The notes: generated from the letters alone by a model not told the origin. DNA of 45,811 bases from Erysipelotrichaceae bacterium (GCA_017550145.1 JAFZQG010000022.1:1-45811), one strand, 5' to 3'; positions 8,843 through 16,269 are shown, counted from the first letter of the stretch. A program made the numbers and translations.

Positions 8843-9883
8843 ATGGCAAACAACCTTATAAAAAGAGACAAAAATGAACTGGTGGAAAACGAATCAAACG
8901 GCATACTTGATCTTTATGATGCTCAGTTTGATTCTTTGTCTTTGGTAACAATAAACAAGGAAAAGCAGAATGAAGCAGATAATATTATTACAAAAGTTAC
9001 TGCTGCTTTGGCAAATAAGGATTTAATCAAGAAGTTTAAGAAATCAGACAACCCGGATTATGAATATGTCGTTGAAATGAACAACGAAATGAAGAACGCT
9101 ATTGAAAAAGGACTGATCAAATTTGATGTTGCTAAAGACGGCAGGTTGTTTGCTCAAATCAGAGAAAATGGAAAATACGGTAAAAAACTCTCAATCAACA
9201 AAGTCATAAAAGATGAGGGTATAGAACCCGAAGAACTAACTAGCGCGCTACAGATCAAAGCCATGCAAAGACAATTGGAAGAAATGGCAGTGACTTTGCA
9301 AAACATTGAACAAACCGTAAGTGAAGTTAAACAAGGACAACAAGATGACCGAATCGGACTATTCTACAGTGGAATGAATATGTATCTGGAAGGTAGAATG
9401 GTGTCTGATCCAGAATTAAAGAAATATATCACATCTCAAGCTCTTCAATCCATCAGCAACGCTAATGCTCAATTGATCCAACAGATTCAGACAGACAGAA
9501 ACTACCTTCTTGCTGGAAATTACAAAAAGAAAAAAGGTCAAAGCTATGACGAGATGCAATCAAGAATGGAAAGTATTAATAGAGCTTTTGAGATCATATA
9601 TCAGTCAACAATGCTTAAGGCTGCAATTTATTTCGATCAGAAAGAACTTCAATCTATGATGGTTGTATTAAATGAATATAAACGTTTTATTGAAAAAGTG
9701 ATAATACCTGTTGCTCCTAGACTAATCGAGTATGACGAGAATGTTACAACGTTAAGAGATACTGTATGGGAAAAGCGGGCAAACACTTTAACATGTGCTG
9801 AATCTATAAGCCAGCAAATAACACATGCAGATAATTACATGATTGAATACAAGGAGAAAAAAGCATGTCAGACAAGAGAGTAA
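8843..9883 (+). CDS. Coiled-coil protein of unknown function, 346 aa
   Basis: This is a mostly helical protein. Residues about 130-170 (QRQLEEMAVTLQNIEQTVSEVKQG) form a heptad-patterned coiled coil, and the middle (FYSGMNMYLEGRMVSDPELKKY) is a long helical bundle. It has no signal peptide or membrane segment. The N-terminal 100 residues include KKFKKSDNPDYEYVVEMN and may be a small folded domain. Its last 19 bases overlap the start of the zinc-ribbon gene, so the two are probably made together and may form a complex. I do not recognise the family with certainty. Confidence 0.65.
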   Translation: MANNLIKRDKNELVENESNGILDLYDAQFDSLSLVTINKEKQNEADNIITKVTAALANKDLIKKFKKSDNPDYEYVVEMNNEMKNAIEKGLIKFDVAKDGRLFAQIRENGKYGKKLSINKVIKDEGIEPEELTSALQIKAMQRQLEEMAVTLQNIEQTVSEVKQGQQDDRIGLFYSGMNMYLEGRMVSDPELKKYITSQALQSISNANAQLIQQIQTDRNYLLAGNYKKKKGQSYDEMQSRMESINRAFEIIYQSTMLKAAIYFDQKELQSMMVVLNEYKRFIEKVIIPVAPRLIEYDENVTTLRDTVWEKRANTLTCAESISQQITHADNYMIEYKEKKACQTRE

Positions 9884-10191
9884 AAGGTTGCCCAAATGAT
9901 AAGTGCAAAGATTATAAGAAAACGAAATATAAGGCGGAGGACAAGTATTGCAAAGCATGTGGATCAGAATTAGTTTTCGTTTGTAGCAAATGCTGGACCC
10001 TACTTGCAAGCGATGATCCGAAAAAGAAAATATGTGCAAAATGTGAAGCCAAAGCTGAAGATAGAAAAGAAATGATTATTAATACGGGAAAGGCAATAGG
10101 CAATGGTGCTCTTGCTGTCGCTGCCGCAATTCCTGCAGCAGTTAAAATAATTCCAAAAGTAATTGATAAACTTCCGACAAAGAAATCTTAA
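9865..10191 (+). CDS. Zinc-ribbon protein with hydrophobic C-terminal helix, 108 aa
   Basis: Four paired-cysteine knuckles are visible: CPNDKC, CKAC, CSKC and CAKC (residues about 9-60), enough for two zinc-ribbon sites. They are followed by an Ala/Ile/Val-rich helix (about 75-100, NGALAVAAAIPAAVKIIPKV) that could insert in or lie on a membrane. The gene starts inside the end of the coiled-coil gene, after AAGGAG. Its stop codon is immediately followed by the first attachment-like repeat (10192), so it is the last gene of its element. Function unknown; a scaffold or membrane effector paired with the coiled-coil protein is one guess. Confidence 0.7.
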   Translation: MSDKRVKGCPNDKCKDYKKTKYKAEDKYCKACGSELVFVCSKCWTLLASDDPKKKICAKCEAKAEDRKEMIINTGKAIGNGALAVAAAIPAAVKIIPKVIDKLPTKKS

Positions 10192-10351
10192 TTCGTGGAA
10201 AATTCGTGGAAAAACTTCAGTAAACAAAAACATTCAGATACATTGAAATACATATATCTGAATGTTTAGGTATAGAAATTACACTGCAATTGTAAACATG
10301 TGCCAAAGTTTTACTGTCTACATGAACACCGATAGAATTAGTGTCCACCAT
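10192..10351 (+). repeat. Attachment-like module A (type 1)
   Basis: Two tandem copies of TTCGTGGAAAA (10192-10215) are followed after a constant stretch by the core GTGTCCACCAT at 10341-10351. The stretch holds a 13-bp inverted repeat with arms AAACATTCAGATA and TATCTGAATGTTT, plus the shared motif TACATTGAAATACA. It is collinear without gaps with module C (offset 4424). It looks like the attachment end of an integrative element, with arm sites plus a crossover core. Confidence 0.7.
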
Positions 10352-10363
10352 ATCTGATTCGAG

Positions 10364-10388
10364 AATGCCTGTAAAATGGGCATTTTTC
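10364..10388 (+). terminator. Terminator just right of core A
   Basis: The stem AATGCC/GGCATT with T5 terminates rightward transcripts within 40 nt of the core. The same position right of cores B and C also holds a terminator. Confidence 0.65.
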
Positions 10389-10393
10389 TTTTA

Positions 10394-10418
10394 TCCGTGG
10401 AAAAATCCGTGGAAAAAT
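10394..10418. repeat. Arm-site pair on the recombinase side of core A
   Basis: Two tandem TCCGTGGAAAAA units lie between core A and the recombinase relic. They are in the same family as the pairs at 10192, 12721, 14616 and 15781. Sites on both sides of a core are what a lambda- or Tn916-like integrase would use. Confidence 0.6.
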
Positions 10419-10582
10419 TATTTCTTGAACTTCCTGTTTCTGGCGGTTTTCAGTAATTCTTCCTTGTTTGTAGTAGCGTAAGCATTAAGTGACATATCTT
10501 CTTTCTTGTGTCCCATCAGCCTCTTTGTAACGGCGGGATTGACTCCCTCACGATACAGATCCGCAGAGAATGATTTTCTCAT
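10418..10582 (-). pseudogene. C-terminal relic of a tyrosine recombinase (integrase)
   Basis: The reverse strand reads MRKSFSADLYREGVNP, then VTKRLMGHKKEDMSLNAYATT and ends KFKK-stop. This is the typical end of a phage/ICE integrase: the RKSFSA box holding the second active-site Arg, the GH motif, and the nucleophile Tyr in NAYA. Everything before this is gone. Reading further in frame gives only HLHLH and then unrelated sequence from the opposite-strand fragment at 10585. The relic ends against the 10394 arm-site pair and core A, the usual place for an integrase gene. It cannot be active alone. Confidence 0.75.
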
Positions 10583-10584
10583 AT

Positions 10585-10854
10585 GAAGATGAAGATGCAG
10601 TAAAGGGGATCGAATATTTCTATATCGGTGATTTCTTTGGTTATTTCTCCATCCGCAAATGTATGTGGTCGACTCCGTCTACGATAAAAACAACGGCTGC
10701 CAGTATAAAGAAATTCTATAAATTCATGTATGAAACCAATAGAGTTAAAAAAGAAGAATATGAAGATTTTGCAAAGAATTTAAATGAATCGCTGGATGGC
10801 TGATGTGAGGATTGCCGGATATTCAATGATGGCAAAGAGTATATAGACTTCTGA
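10585..10854 (+). pseudogene. Fragment of an unknown conserved protein with an in-frame stop
   Basis: The frame reads ...VKGIEYFYIGDFFGYFSIRK, then CMWSTPSTIKTTAASIKKFY and YKFMYETNRVKKEEY up to a TGA at 10801. The same frame continues sensibly as CEDCRIFNDGKEYIDF to the next stop. I recall the FIRKCMWSTPxxIKxTAxSIKKFYK pattern from a Clostridia protein family of unknown role. The N-terminus is missing: the apparent ATG at 10570 lies inside the recombinase relic on the other strand, so this is a recombination joint and not a true start. It is probably dead DNA. Confidence 0.5.
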
Positions 10855-10964
10855 TCTTTTAAAATTCAGCGGTATGAAGTGTCTGATGCTCCGGATGATA
10901 GAAATTGATATGCAAGTGATATGTTTTTGGTGATATTCTAGAAAAGTATTGAATAGGCTGATAT

Positions 10965-12416
10965 ATGGATCTGAAAACTTTTTTCCGTAAAAACAAGATC
11001 ACGATGATCATTCTGCTGCTGGCGGACTTCATCCTTTGTCTAACACTGTGGCTTAATCATGAATATGCCCAGATCCACCTCGATGAGGTCCTTTTTCAAT
11101 TGAAAGCGCCGACTGAGGGCATGCAGCCATCACTTTTAGGCAGTGCGATCCTCTGGCTTATCGTCCTGCCGCTTTTCCTGACGCTGCTTTTGCTGTATCT
11201 TTACTTGCACTATGCCAGTAAAAAAGACCTCTTGGCTTATGCTGCAGCATTTCTGATCTTCGGTCTTATTCTGCTTGGTCTTCATGTCGATGCCTTCCAT
11301 TTTATGAAAAATACCGTTACGGAATCCGACTTTATTGAGGATAACTATGTCAAAGCCGATCCGGAGATCCTGCATTTTCCGAAGGAAAAACGCAATCTGA
11401 TCTACATATTCCTGGAATCGATGGAAAGCAGCTATGCCGATGAAAAGATGGGGCTCAAGATCGCCGGTCCCTGCATTCCGGAATTGAAACAGCTGGCTGA
11501 TGAAAACCTCTATTTCTCCAATTCCGATACTATTGGCGGAGCTCTGTCCTTACCGGGAACGACCTGGACGGTAGCGGCGATGACCGCTCAGACTTCGGGC
11601 ATGATCGTCAAGGTCGATCTGGGAGCTGATGCCTATGGCAAGGAAGAAACTTTTCTGCCGGGCCTTGTTTCGATCGGTGACATCCTGAAAAATGAAGGCT
11701 ACAGACAGGAGCTTCTGCTTGGTTCATATGCGATCTTTCATGGCCGGGAGGTCTATTTCCATGAACACGGCGACTATGAGATCCTGGATGTCAATGCCCT
11801 TAAGAATGCCGGACGTCTTGAGCAGGATTACGAAGCCTGGTGGGGTTTTGAGGACCAGAAGCTCTTCGCTTTTGCCAGAGAAGAGCTGCTCACCCTGGCA
11901 GAGACTGATCAGCCGTTCAATCTGACTCTTTTAACTGCCGACACTCACTTTCCGAACGGTTATCATTGCGAGCTGTGCAAAGATGAATTTGATCTGCCAT
12001 ACGCCAATACTCTGGCCTGTTCCTCAAGACAGATCGCACAGTTCATCAGCTGGATAAAGGAACAGCCGTTTTATGAAAATACCACGATCATCATCAGCGG
12101 CGATCATCTCAGTATGGATGCGGGCTTTATGGAAAACATCGATTCCAACTATGTTAGAACCATCTACAACTGTTTCATCAACGTCCCGCTTGCACCCCAC
12201 AAAACCGACAACCGCATCTTTGGAACGATCGATATGTTTCCAACAACATTGGCAGCCCTGGGTGTAAGCATCGATGGTGAACGTCTGGGTCTTGGTACCA
12301 ACCTGTTTTCTGAAAAGCCGACATTATGTGAACAATATGGCTATGAAAACTTCTGTGAAGAATTACAAAAGCAATCAGATTTCTATGATCAGGAGATCCT
12401 GGAGATCGAAAAATAA
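10965..12416 (+). CDS. LTA-synthase/MdoB-like phosphoglycerol transferase (sulfatase superfamily), 483 aa
   Basis: This is a membrane enzyme with hydrophobic helices at about 12-30, 59-82 and 89-108, then an extracellular sulfatase-fold domain. Seen motifs are LESMESSY (E151, metal ligand), LPGTTWTVAAMTA (T202, the nucleophile position in the MdoB-type GTxWT box) and IIISGDHLSMD (metal Asp-His). It would transfer phosphoglycerol or a related group to cell-envelope polymers. It has three membrane helices instead of the five of LtaS, and the Thr box is closer to MdoB than to LtaS. Its codon use and GC resemble the backbone right of 16 kb and not the AT-rich flanks. It lies alone between attachment modules A and B. 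The ribosome site is weak. Confidence 0.85.
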   Translation: MDLKTFFRKNKITMIILLLADFILCLTLWLNHEYAQIHLDEVLFQLKAPTEGMQPSLLGSAILWLIVLPLFLTLLLLYLYLHYASKKDLLAYAAAFLIFGLILLGLHVDAFHFMKNTVTESDFIEDNYVKADPEILHFPKEKRNLIYIFLESMESSYADEKMGLKIAGPCIPELKQLADENLYFSNSDTIGGALSLPGTTWTVAAMTAQTSGMIVKVDLGADAYGKEETFLPGLVSIGDILKNEGYRQELLLGSYAIFHGREVYFHEHGDYEILDVNALKNAGRLEQDYEAWWGFEDQKLFAFAREELLTLAETDQPFNLTLLTADTHFPNGYHCELCKDEFDLPYANTLACSSRQIAQFISWIKEQPFYENTTIIISGDHLSMDAGFMENIDSNYVRTIYNCFINVPLAPHKTDNRIFGTIDMFPTTLAALGVSIDGERLGLGTNLFSEKPTLCEQYGYENFCEELQKQSDFYDQEILEIEK

Positions 12417-12520
12417 TTTTCTGGAAAAATTAAAATCGGAAAATATTAGCGGCTTTACTGATACGAGAAGTCAGATAATTCAAAGTAAACCATATCTATT
12501 ATTAATATTGAAAATTATAG

Positions 12521-12652
12521 AAATCTGATTTAATAAATAAAACTGGTCTTGAATCCAACGAAGTCAAGAACGCAATAGATAAATTGGCAAAGAAAGGATT
12601 AATTGAATTCAGGGGCAATAGCACGGTTGGCGGAAAATATTATTTAAAGTAG
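12521..12652 (+). pseudogene. C-terminal winged-helix fragment of a regulator (copy 1)
   Basis: The open frame after a stop at 12518 has no start codon: SDLINKTGLESNEVKNAIDK, LAKKGLIEFRG, then VGGKYYLK-stop. This is a winged helix-turn-helix end, as found at the C-terminus of AlbA/HATPase regulators. It lies 68 nt before the module B arm sites. A homologous fragment (DAIDRLTKKELIEFKGN, KYYIK) lies at the same distance before module D. Confidence 0.6.
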
Positions 12653-12720
12653 CGACCAGCGTCTAACCAGCGTCCATTTATATTTGGTATTGTTTCTCCT
12701 GGAATTAAAAAGCATTGCTG

Positions 12721-12891
12721 CCGTGGAAAATTCGTGGAAAATGTATATAAAATATGATGCATTTACATACATTTATGTACATTGAAACGCATCTGTTTGT
12801 CTGATTTAATCTAAGATTAAGCCTTGTTTATGCGAATATGCACCTGGTTTAATACAGGTACCAGAATGGTATTTGTGTTAGCGTCCACCAT
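12721..12891 (+). repeat. Attachment-like module B (type 2)
   Basis: The arm pair CCGTGGAAAAT-TCGTGGAAAAT (12721-12742) is followed by the core GCGTCCACCAT at 12881-12891. It is collinear without gaps with module D (offset 3060). The shared block extends leftward through twin ACCAGCGTC repeats (12655, 12666) into the winged-helix fragment. The core differs from the other three by one base (C for T). Confidence 0.7.
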
Positions 12892-12903
12892 CGTCCACTC
12901 GAA

Positions 12904-12927
12904 GTCGCTGAATTTCAGTGACTTTTT
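12904..12927 (+). terminator. Terminator right of core B
   Basis: The stem GTCGCTG/CAGTGAC with loop AATTT is followed by T5. It has a homologue right of core C. Confidence 0.65.
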
Positions 12928-13036
12928 ATATACATTGAAATACAAGTAATTCTGCATCACACAGGTAGAAACGATGATGTATGTTGATTCTCACTTAAAA
13001 CAACAAAATATCAGTTTCAATTTTCCTCTGACGGTG

Positions 13037-13065
13037 TTGTATTGAATTAACTTACGACTTATATT
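13037..13065 (+). promoter_or_regulatory. Promoter of the AlbA/HATPase regulator
   Basis: TTGTAT (13037), a 17-bp spacer and TATATT (13060) lie just before a three-copy repeat and the gene at 13117. Confidence 0.45.
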
Positions 13066-13068
13066 TAA

Positions 13069-13101
13069 GTCGACGGCTAGTCGACAGTCAGTCGACAGTC
13101 A
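13069..13101 (+). repeat. Three tandem 11-bp repeats, likely operator
   Basis: GTCGACGGCTA, GTCGACAGTCA and GTCGACAGTCA follow each other without gaps, one helical turn each. They sit between the -10 box and the ribosome site GAGGAAG, over the expected transcription start. The placement suggests autoregulation by the downstream DNA-binding protein. Confidence 0.6.
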
Positions 13102-13116
13102 TACGAGGAAGAATGT

Positions 13117-14609
13117 ATGTCGATACCTATTACCATAGATAAATTGCTCGATGATAATGTTGTTGAATGGGCAAGAATTGAATTTAAGGAAGGTTGGAAT
13201 CCTGAAACCACTTTAAAAACAATCGCTGCTTTTGCTAATGATATTGATAATTGGGGTGGCGGATATATCGTGATTGGCGTAAAGGAAGAAGGCGGCAAAT
13301 TATCAAAACCGGTAAAAGGTTTGGAAGTCAGCCAGATAGATAAAATACAGAAAGAACTATTAAGGTACTGCAAATATATAAAACCATCCTATGTCCCTCA
13401 GAGTGAACCTGTAGATTATAAAGGGAAGAAACTTTTACTTGTGTGGTGTCCGGCGGGTACGACAGACCTTATACATGCCCAAAGCCTCCTTTTGAAAAGA
13501 ATAATAAGAAAATTTACTACATCAGAAAGCTGTCAAGCACCATAGAAGCATCGGAAGTAGATAAAAGGGAACTGATGAGCTTGACAAACAACGTTCCTTT
13601 TGACGATCGGGTAAATATTAAGGCTGAAATAAAAGACCTGAAGTATCCTCTGATAAGAAACTATCTTGAGGAAATCGACAGCGGACTGCTACAGAATATA
13701 AACAATGTAACAGTTGAACAACTGGCATCTGATATGCGAATCGCTGATGGACCCAAAGAGTATTTCAAGCCATTAAATGTCGGTCTGATGTTTTTTAATG
13801 ATGATATTGAACGTTTCTTTCCATACAGCCATATTGAACTTGTAAATGTTCCTGATCCGACTGGCCAGGGAATGACGGAAAGAGTATTTAAAGGACCACT
13901 GGATAGACAACTTAGAGACGTTCTCAGTTACATCAGGAACAATGTCATCGCTGAAAAAGTGATCAAGGTAAAGGGTCAGGCAGAAGCACTCAGAATTTTT
14001 AACTATAGTTATGATGCAATTGAAGAGTTTGTATCTAACGCAGTTTATCACAAGTCATATCAAATCCATGAACCAATCACGATTCGAATCGAGAAGGATC
14101 AGATTGAAATAACCAGTATTCCAGGCCCTGATCGATCCATAAGTGATGAAGATATCAAAAACTATACCATGAGGGCAAGAAGATACAGAAACCGCAGGAT
14201 TGGTGATTTCTTAAAAGAGTTGCATCTTGTTGAAGGCAGAAATACAGGAATCCCTACGGCTATCAACGCGATCAAAGAGAATGGCTCCCCAATGCCAAAA
14301 CTATTAACCGATGATGAGAGAAGTTATTTTACTGTCGTTATTCCTATCCATGATTCTTTTAAGGAAGACTATGATAAAAAAACGACATCCAGAACACGGA
14401 AGACAAGGCCAGAGATTAAAGAAATGATTATGAGTTCTTTAAAACAGGGCAACAAATCGATGAGTCAGTTGTATTCTGATTTGGGATATCAAGGCAAGCC
14501 TTCTAAAACGTTTTCATCTTGTATTGCCGATATGATTCAAGAAGGCACAATTGAATATACAAGTGAAAAAAAGAATTCGTCAGATAACACTTTAACAACA
14601 GTGAAGTAA
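13117..14609 (+). pseudogene. AlbA_2/HATPase_c_4 transcriptional regulator, frameshifted
   Basis: Two overlapping frames together encode one protein of about 497 residues. The first (13117 to about 13460) carries the Schlafen/AlbA_2 domain: EWARIEFKEGWNPE, then GGGYIVIGVKEEGG. The second (about 13461-14609) continues with GYDRPYTCPKPP, then IYYIRKLSSTIEA, a HATPase-like segment (AIEEFVSNAVYHKSY) and RRYRNRRIGDFL. It ends in a winged helix (RPEIKEMIMSSLKQGN). The switch falls at CCGGCGGGTAC, where one extra base would restore WCPAGGYDRPY. It is a one-base deletion or a sequencing error. Related proteins are transcriptional regulators in mobile regions. It ends 6 nt before the module C arm sites. 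Confidence 0.8.
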
Positions 14610-14615
14610 ACAACA

Positions 14616-14775
14616 TTCGTGGAAAATTCGTGGAAAAACTTTAGTAAACAAAAACATTCAGATACATTGAAATACATATACCTGAATGTTTAGGTATATA
14701 AACTACACTGCAATTGTAAACATGTGCCTAAGTTTTACTGTCTACACGAACACCGACAGAATTAGTGTCCACCAT
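14616..14775 (+). repeat. Attachment-like module C (type 1)
   Basis: The arm pair TTCGTGGAAAATTCGTGGAA (14616 onward) is followed by the core GTGTCCACCAT at 14765-14775. Arm-to-core distance is 149 nt, as in module A, and sequence in between is nearly identical, including the AAACATTCAG/CTGAATGTTT inverted repeat. Confidence 0.7.
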
Positions 14776-14788
14776 CGTCCACTCGAAG

Positions 14789-14811
14789 TCACTGAATTCC
14801 AGTGATTTTTT
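14789..14811 (+). terminator. Terminator right of core C
   Basis: The stem TCACTG/CAGTGA with loop AATTC is followed by T6. Confidence 0.65.
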
Positions 14812-14833
14812 AGATTCCAGAATATTTGTTTTA

Positions 14834-14859
14834 AATAATATACATGTTAATATATTATT
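14834..14859. repeat. AT-rich inverted repeat upstream of the DUF3800 gene
   Basis: Arms AATAATATA and TATATTATT are separated by CATGTTAA. It lies in the likely promoter area of the DUF3800 gene and could be an operator or simply promoter AT-richness. Confidence 0.4.
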
Positions 14860-14865
14860 ACTTTA

Positions 14866-14915
14866 GGGCTGGTCGAAAGACCCTGGTCCATCTGACGGCA
14901 GGGAAGTTCCCTGCC
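14866..14915 (+). ncRNA. Two-hairpin structured leader before the DUF3800 gene
   Basis: The stem GGTC-GAAA-GACC (14871-14882, a GNRA tetraloop) is followed by the 9-bp perfect stem GGCAGGGAA/TTCCCTGCC around one base (14897-14915). No strong T-run follows, so it is not a clean terminator. It could be a leader regulating the gene at 14939 or a small RNA. No known class is recognised. Confidence 0.4.
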
Positions 14916-14938
14916 ACTTTATTTGAAGGACACAATAT

Positions 14939-15616
14939 ATGAAGGAATTAAGTGTATTTTGTGACGAAAGCGGAGATTTTGGTGAATATGATCATCATTC
15001 GCCGTATTATATAATCGCTCTTGTTTTTCACGATCAGAATATTGATATCACTAGCGAATTGGATCATTTGGAACATGAGCTAACGCTTTTGGGGCTTCCA
15101 AATCACTGCATTCATACCGGACCAATTATCAGAAAGGAAGAACCTTATTCTGATTTATCAATCAAAGAGAGAAGAAATATACTTAACAAACTTGTTGCTT
15201 TTTACAGGAATGTGGACATCTCTTATAAATGCTTCATGATCGAATAGAAGCATATTGATGATGAAGTGGAATCTGTAACAAAACTGTCTAAACAAATATC
15301 ATCATTTATCAAAGAACACTATGACGATATGTTGTCTTATAACGAAGTGAAAATCTATTATGATAACGGACAAGTTGAGGTTACCAAAATACTGACTTCC
15401 GTCTTCAATTCGTTGCTAAATAACGTTTCATTCAAAAAGGTGTTTCCCTCTGACTATAGGCTGTTCCAGATAGCGGATTTGCTATGTACATTTGAATTAC
15501 TGAGAATTAAATTGGAAAACAAATCGTTAAGTCGACATGAACTGTTCTTTTTTGGGAAAGAATCAAATCTGAGAAGAAACTACATTAGAAAACTTATTGC
15601 AAAAGAATACAAATGA
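14939..15616 (+). pseudogene. DUF3800 protein interrupted by an in-frame TAG
   Basis: The N-terminal part MKELSVFCDESGDFGEYD has the DUF3800 start with its DESG box. The frame stops at TAG 15245 right after YKCFMIE and goes on in the same frame as KHIDDEVESVTKLSKQISSF to 15616. The C-terminal part keeps YYDNGQ and the DYRLFQIADLLCT motif, where the acidic residue of the RNase H-like fold is expected. One base change (for example AAG to TAG) explains the break. Reinitiation at 15266 (ATG is absent; GTG only) is unlikely to restore function. DUF3800 proteins are common in accessory and defence regions. Confidence 0.75.
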
Positions 15617-15715
15617 TCATCTTTTCAAGACGCAATAGACAGATTAACAAAAAAAGAATTGATAGAATTCAAAGGAAATAATACAGTTGACAGAAAATAT
15701 TATATAAAGTTGTGA
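15617..15715 (+). pseudogene. C-terminal winged-helix fragment of a regulator (copy 2)
   Basis: In the same frame as the DUF3800 gene and directly after its stop, the DNA encodes SSFQDAIDRLTKKELIEFKG and then DRKYYIKL-stop. This matches the fragment at 12521-12652. The joint suggests that recombination placed the DUF3800 gene onto the tail of an older regulator gene. Confidence 0.55.
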
Positions 15716-15780
15716 CCAGCGTCTAACCAGCGTCCATTTTTATTAGGTATTGTTTCTTCTGCAACTAAAAAGAATTGTTG

Positions 15781-15951
15781 CCGTGGAAAATCCGTGGAAA
15801 ACGCATATAAAAACACATGCATTTACATACATTGATGTACATTGAAATACATGTGTTAGTTTGATTAAATCTCAGATTATGCCTTATTTATGCGAATATG
15901 CACCCGGTTTAATACGAATACCAGAATGGCATTTGTGTTAGTGTCCACCAT
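15781..15951 (+). repeat. Attachment-like module D (type 2), backbone junction
   Basis: The arm pair CCGTGGAAAAT-CCGTGGAAAAC (15781 onward) is followed by the core GTGTCCACCAT at 15941-15951, with 160 nt from arm to core as in module B. Right of this core the sequence differs from that right of A, B and C: there is no terminator and T-rich DNA leads to the structured RNA. This is probably the outer boundary of the whole array. Confidence 0.7.
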
Positions 15952-15998
15952 TTTTATTTTTACCTGAAAAGGTTAGAACAAAAAACTTATCTTTTATA

Positions 15999-16062
15999 GG
16001 CAACAGATCCTGGCCTTGAGCCGGGTACGCAGGTATAGGGCAATCCGTTGCCTTTTTCTTTT
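15999..16062 (+). ncRNA. Candidate structured RNA with terminator
   Basis: The outer stem GGCAAC/GTTGCC, extended by GAT/ATC, encloses CCTG/CAGG and GGC-CTTGA-GCC pairings and is followed directly by TTTTTCTTTTTC. The 3' U-tract fixes the + strand. It is too elaborate for a plain terminator and no gene ends nearby. It starts 48 nt right of core D and could be the backbone RNA next to which the elements inserted. I cannot assign it to a known class. Confidence 0.45.
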
Positions 16063-16162
16063 TCAAAAATTACGAGCCAATTTTAGCTATTTCTCATATA
16101 AACAATCACCTTTCATATTCAAAAAGAGCCTTTTTCTTTTCATTAATTTAGGTATTAATGAT

Positions 16163-16209
16163 TTATTTGCAAATAATGATTAGAGTATCCCTTGTTATAT
16201 AAATAACAA
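16163..16209 (+). promoter_or_regulatory. Palindromes upstream of the phosphatase gene
   Basis: TTATTTGCAAATAA (16163-16176) is a perfect 14-bp palindrome. TTGTTAT/ATAACAA (16192-16209) is a 7-bp inverted repeat with a 4-base loop. A -10-like TATGAT at 16253 lies only 12 nt before the start codon. Either palindrome could be a regulator site. Confidence 0.4.
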
Positions 16210-16269
16210 AGTAAAGGCAAAGCAAACAACTAAATAAAAGATACGCCTGAATTATGATATGATGACATT

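Noticed and set aside
10570..10803. A 77-residue reading frame starting at ATG 10570 as a complete gene
   Set aside because: Its start lies inside the recombinase relic on the other strand and its frame continues meaningfully past the TGA, so it is a fragment with a false start.
12274..12528. Reading frame overlapping the end of the membrane transferase gene
   Set aside because: It is an out-of-frame shadow with low-complexity, non-protein-like sequence; the real gene has clear catalytic motifs to its stop at 12416.
10801..15247. Recoding of TGA as Trp or of TAG as an amino acid
   Set aside because: Many intact genes in the window end in TGA or TAG and show no internal ones. The readable stops occur only in the decaying array.
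10192..15951. A CRISPR array or integron
   Set aside because: The repeats are paired, far apart and flank genes, unlike CRISPR spacing. There is no integron integrase or attC-like folded site, and the relic is a phage/ICE-type recombinase.
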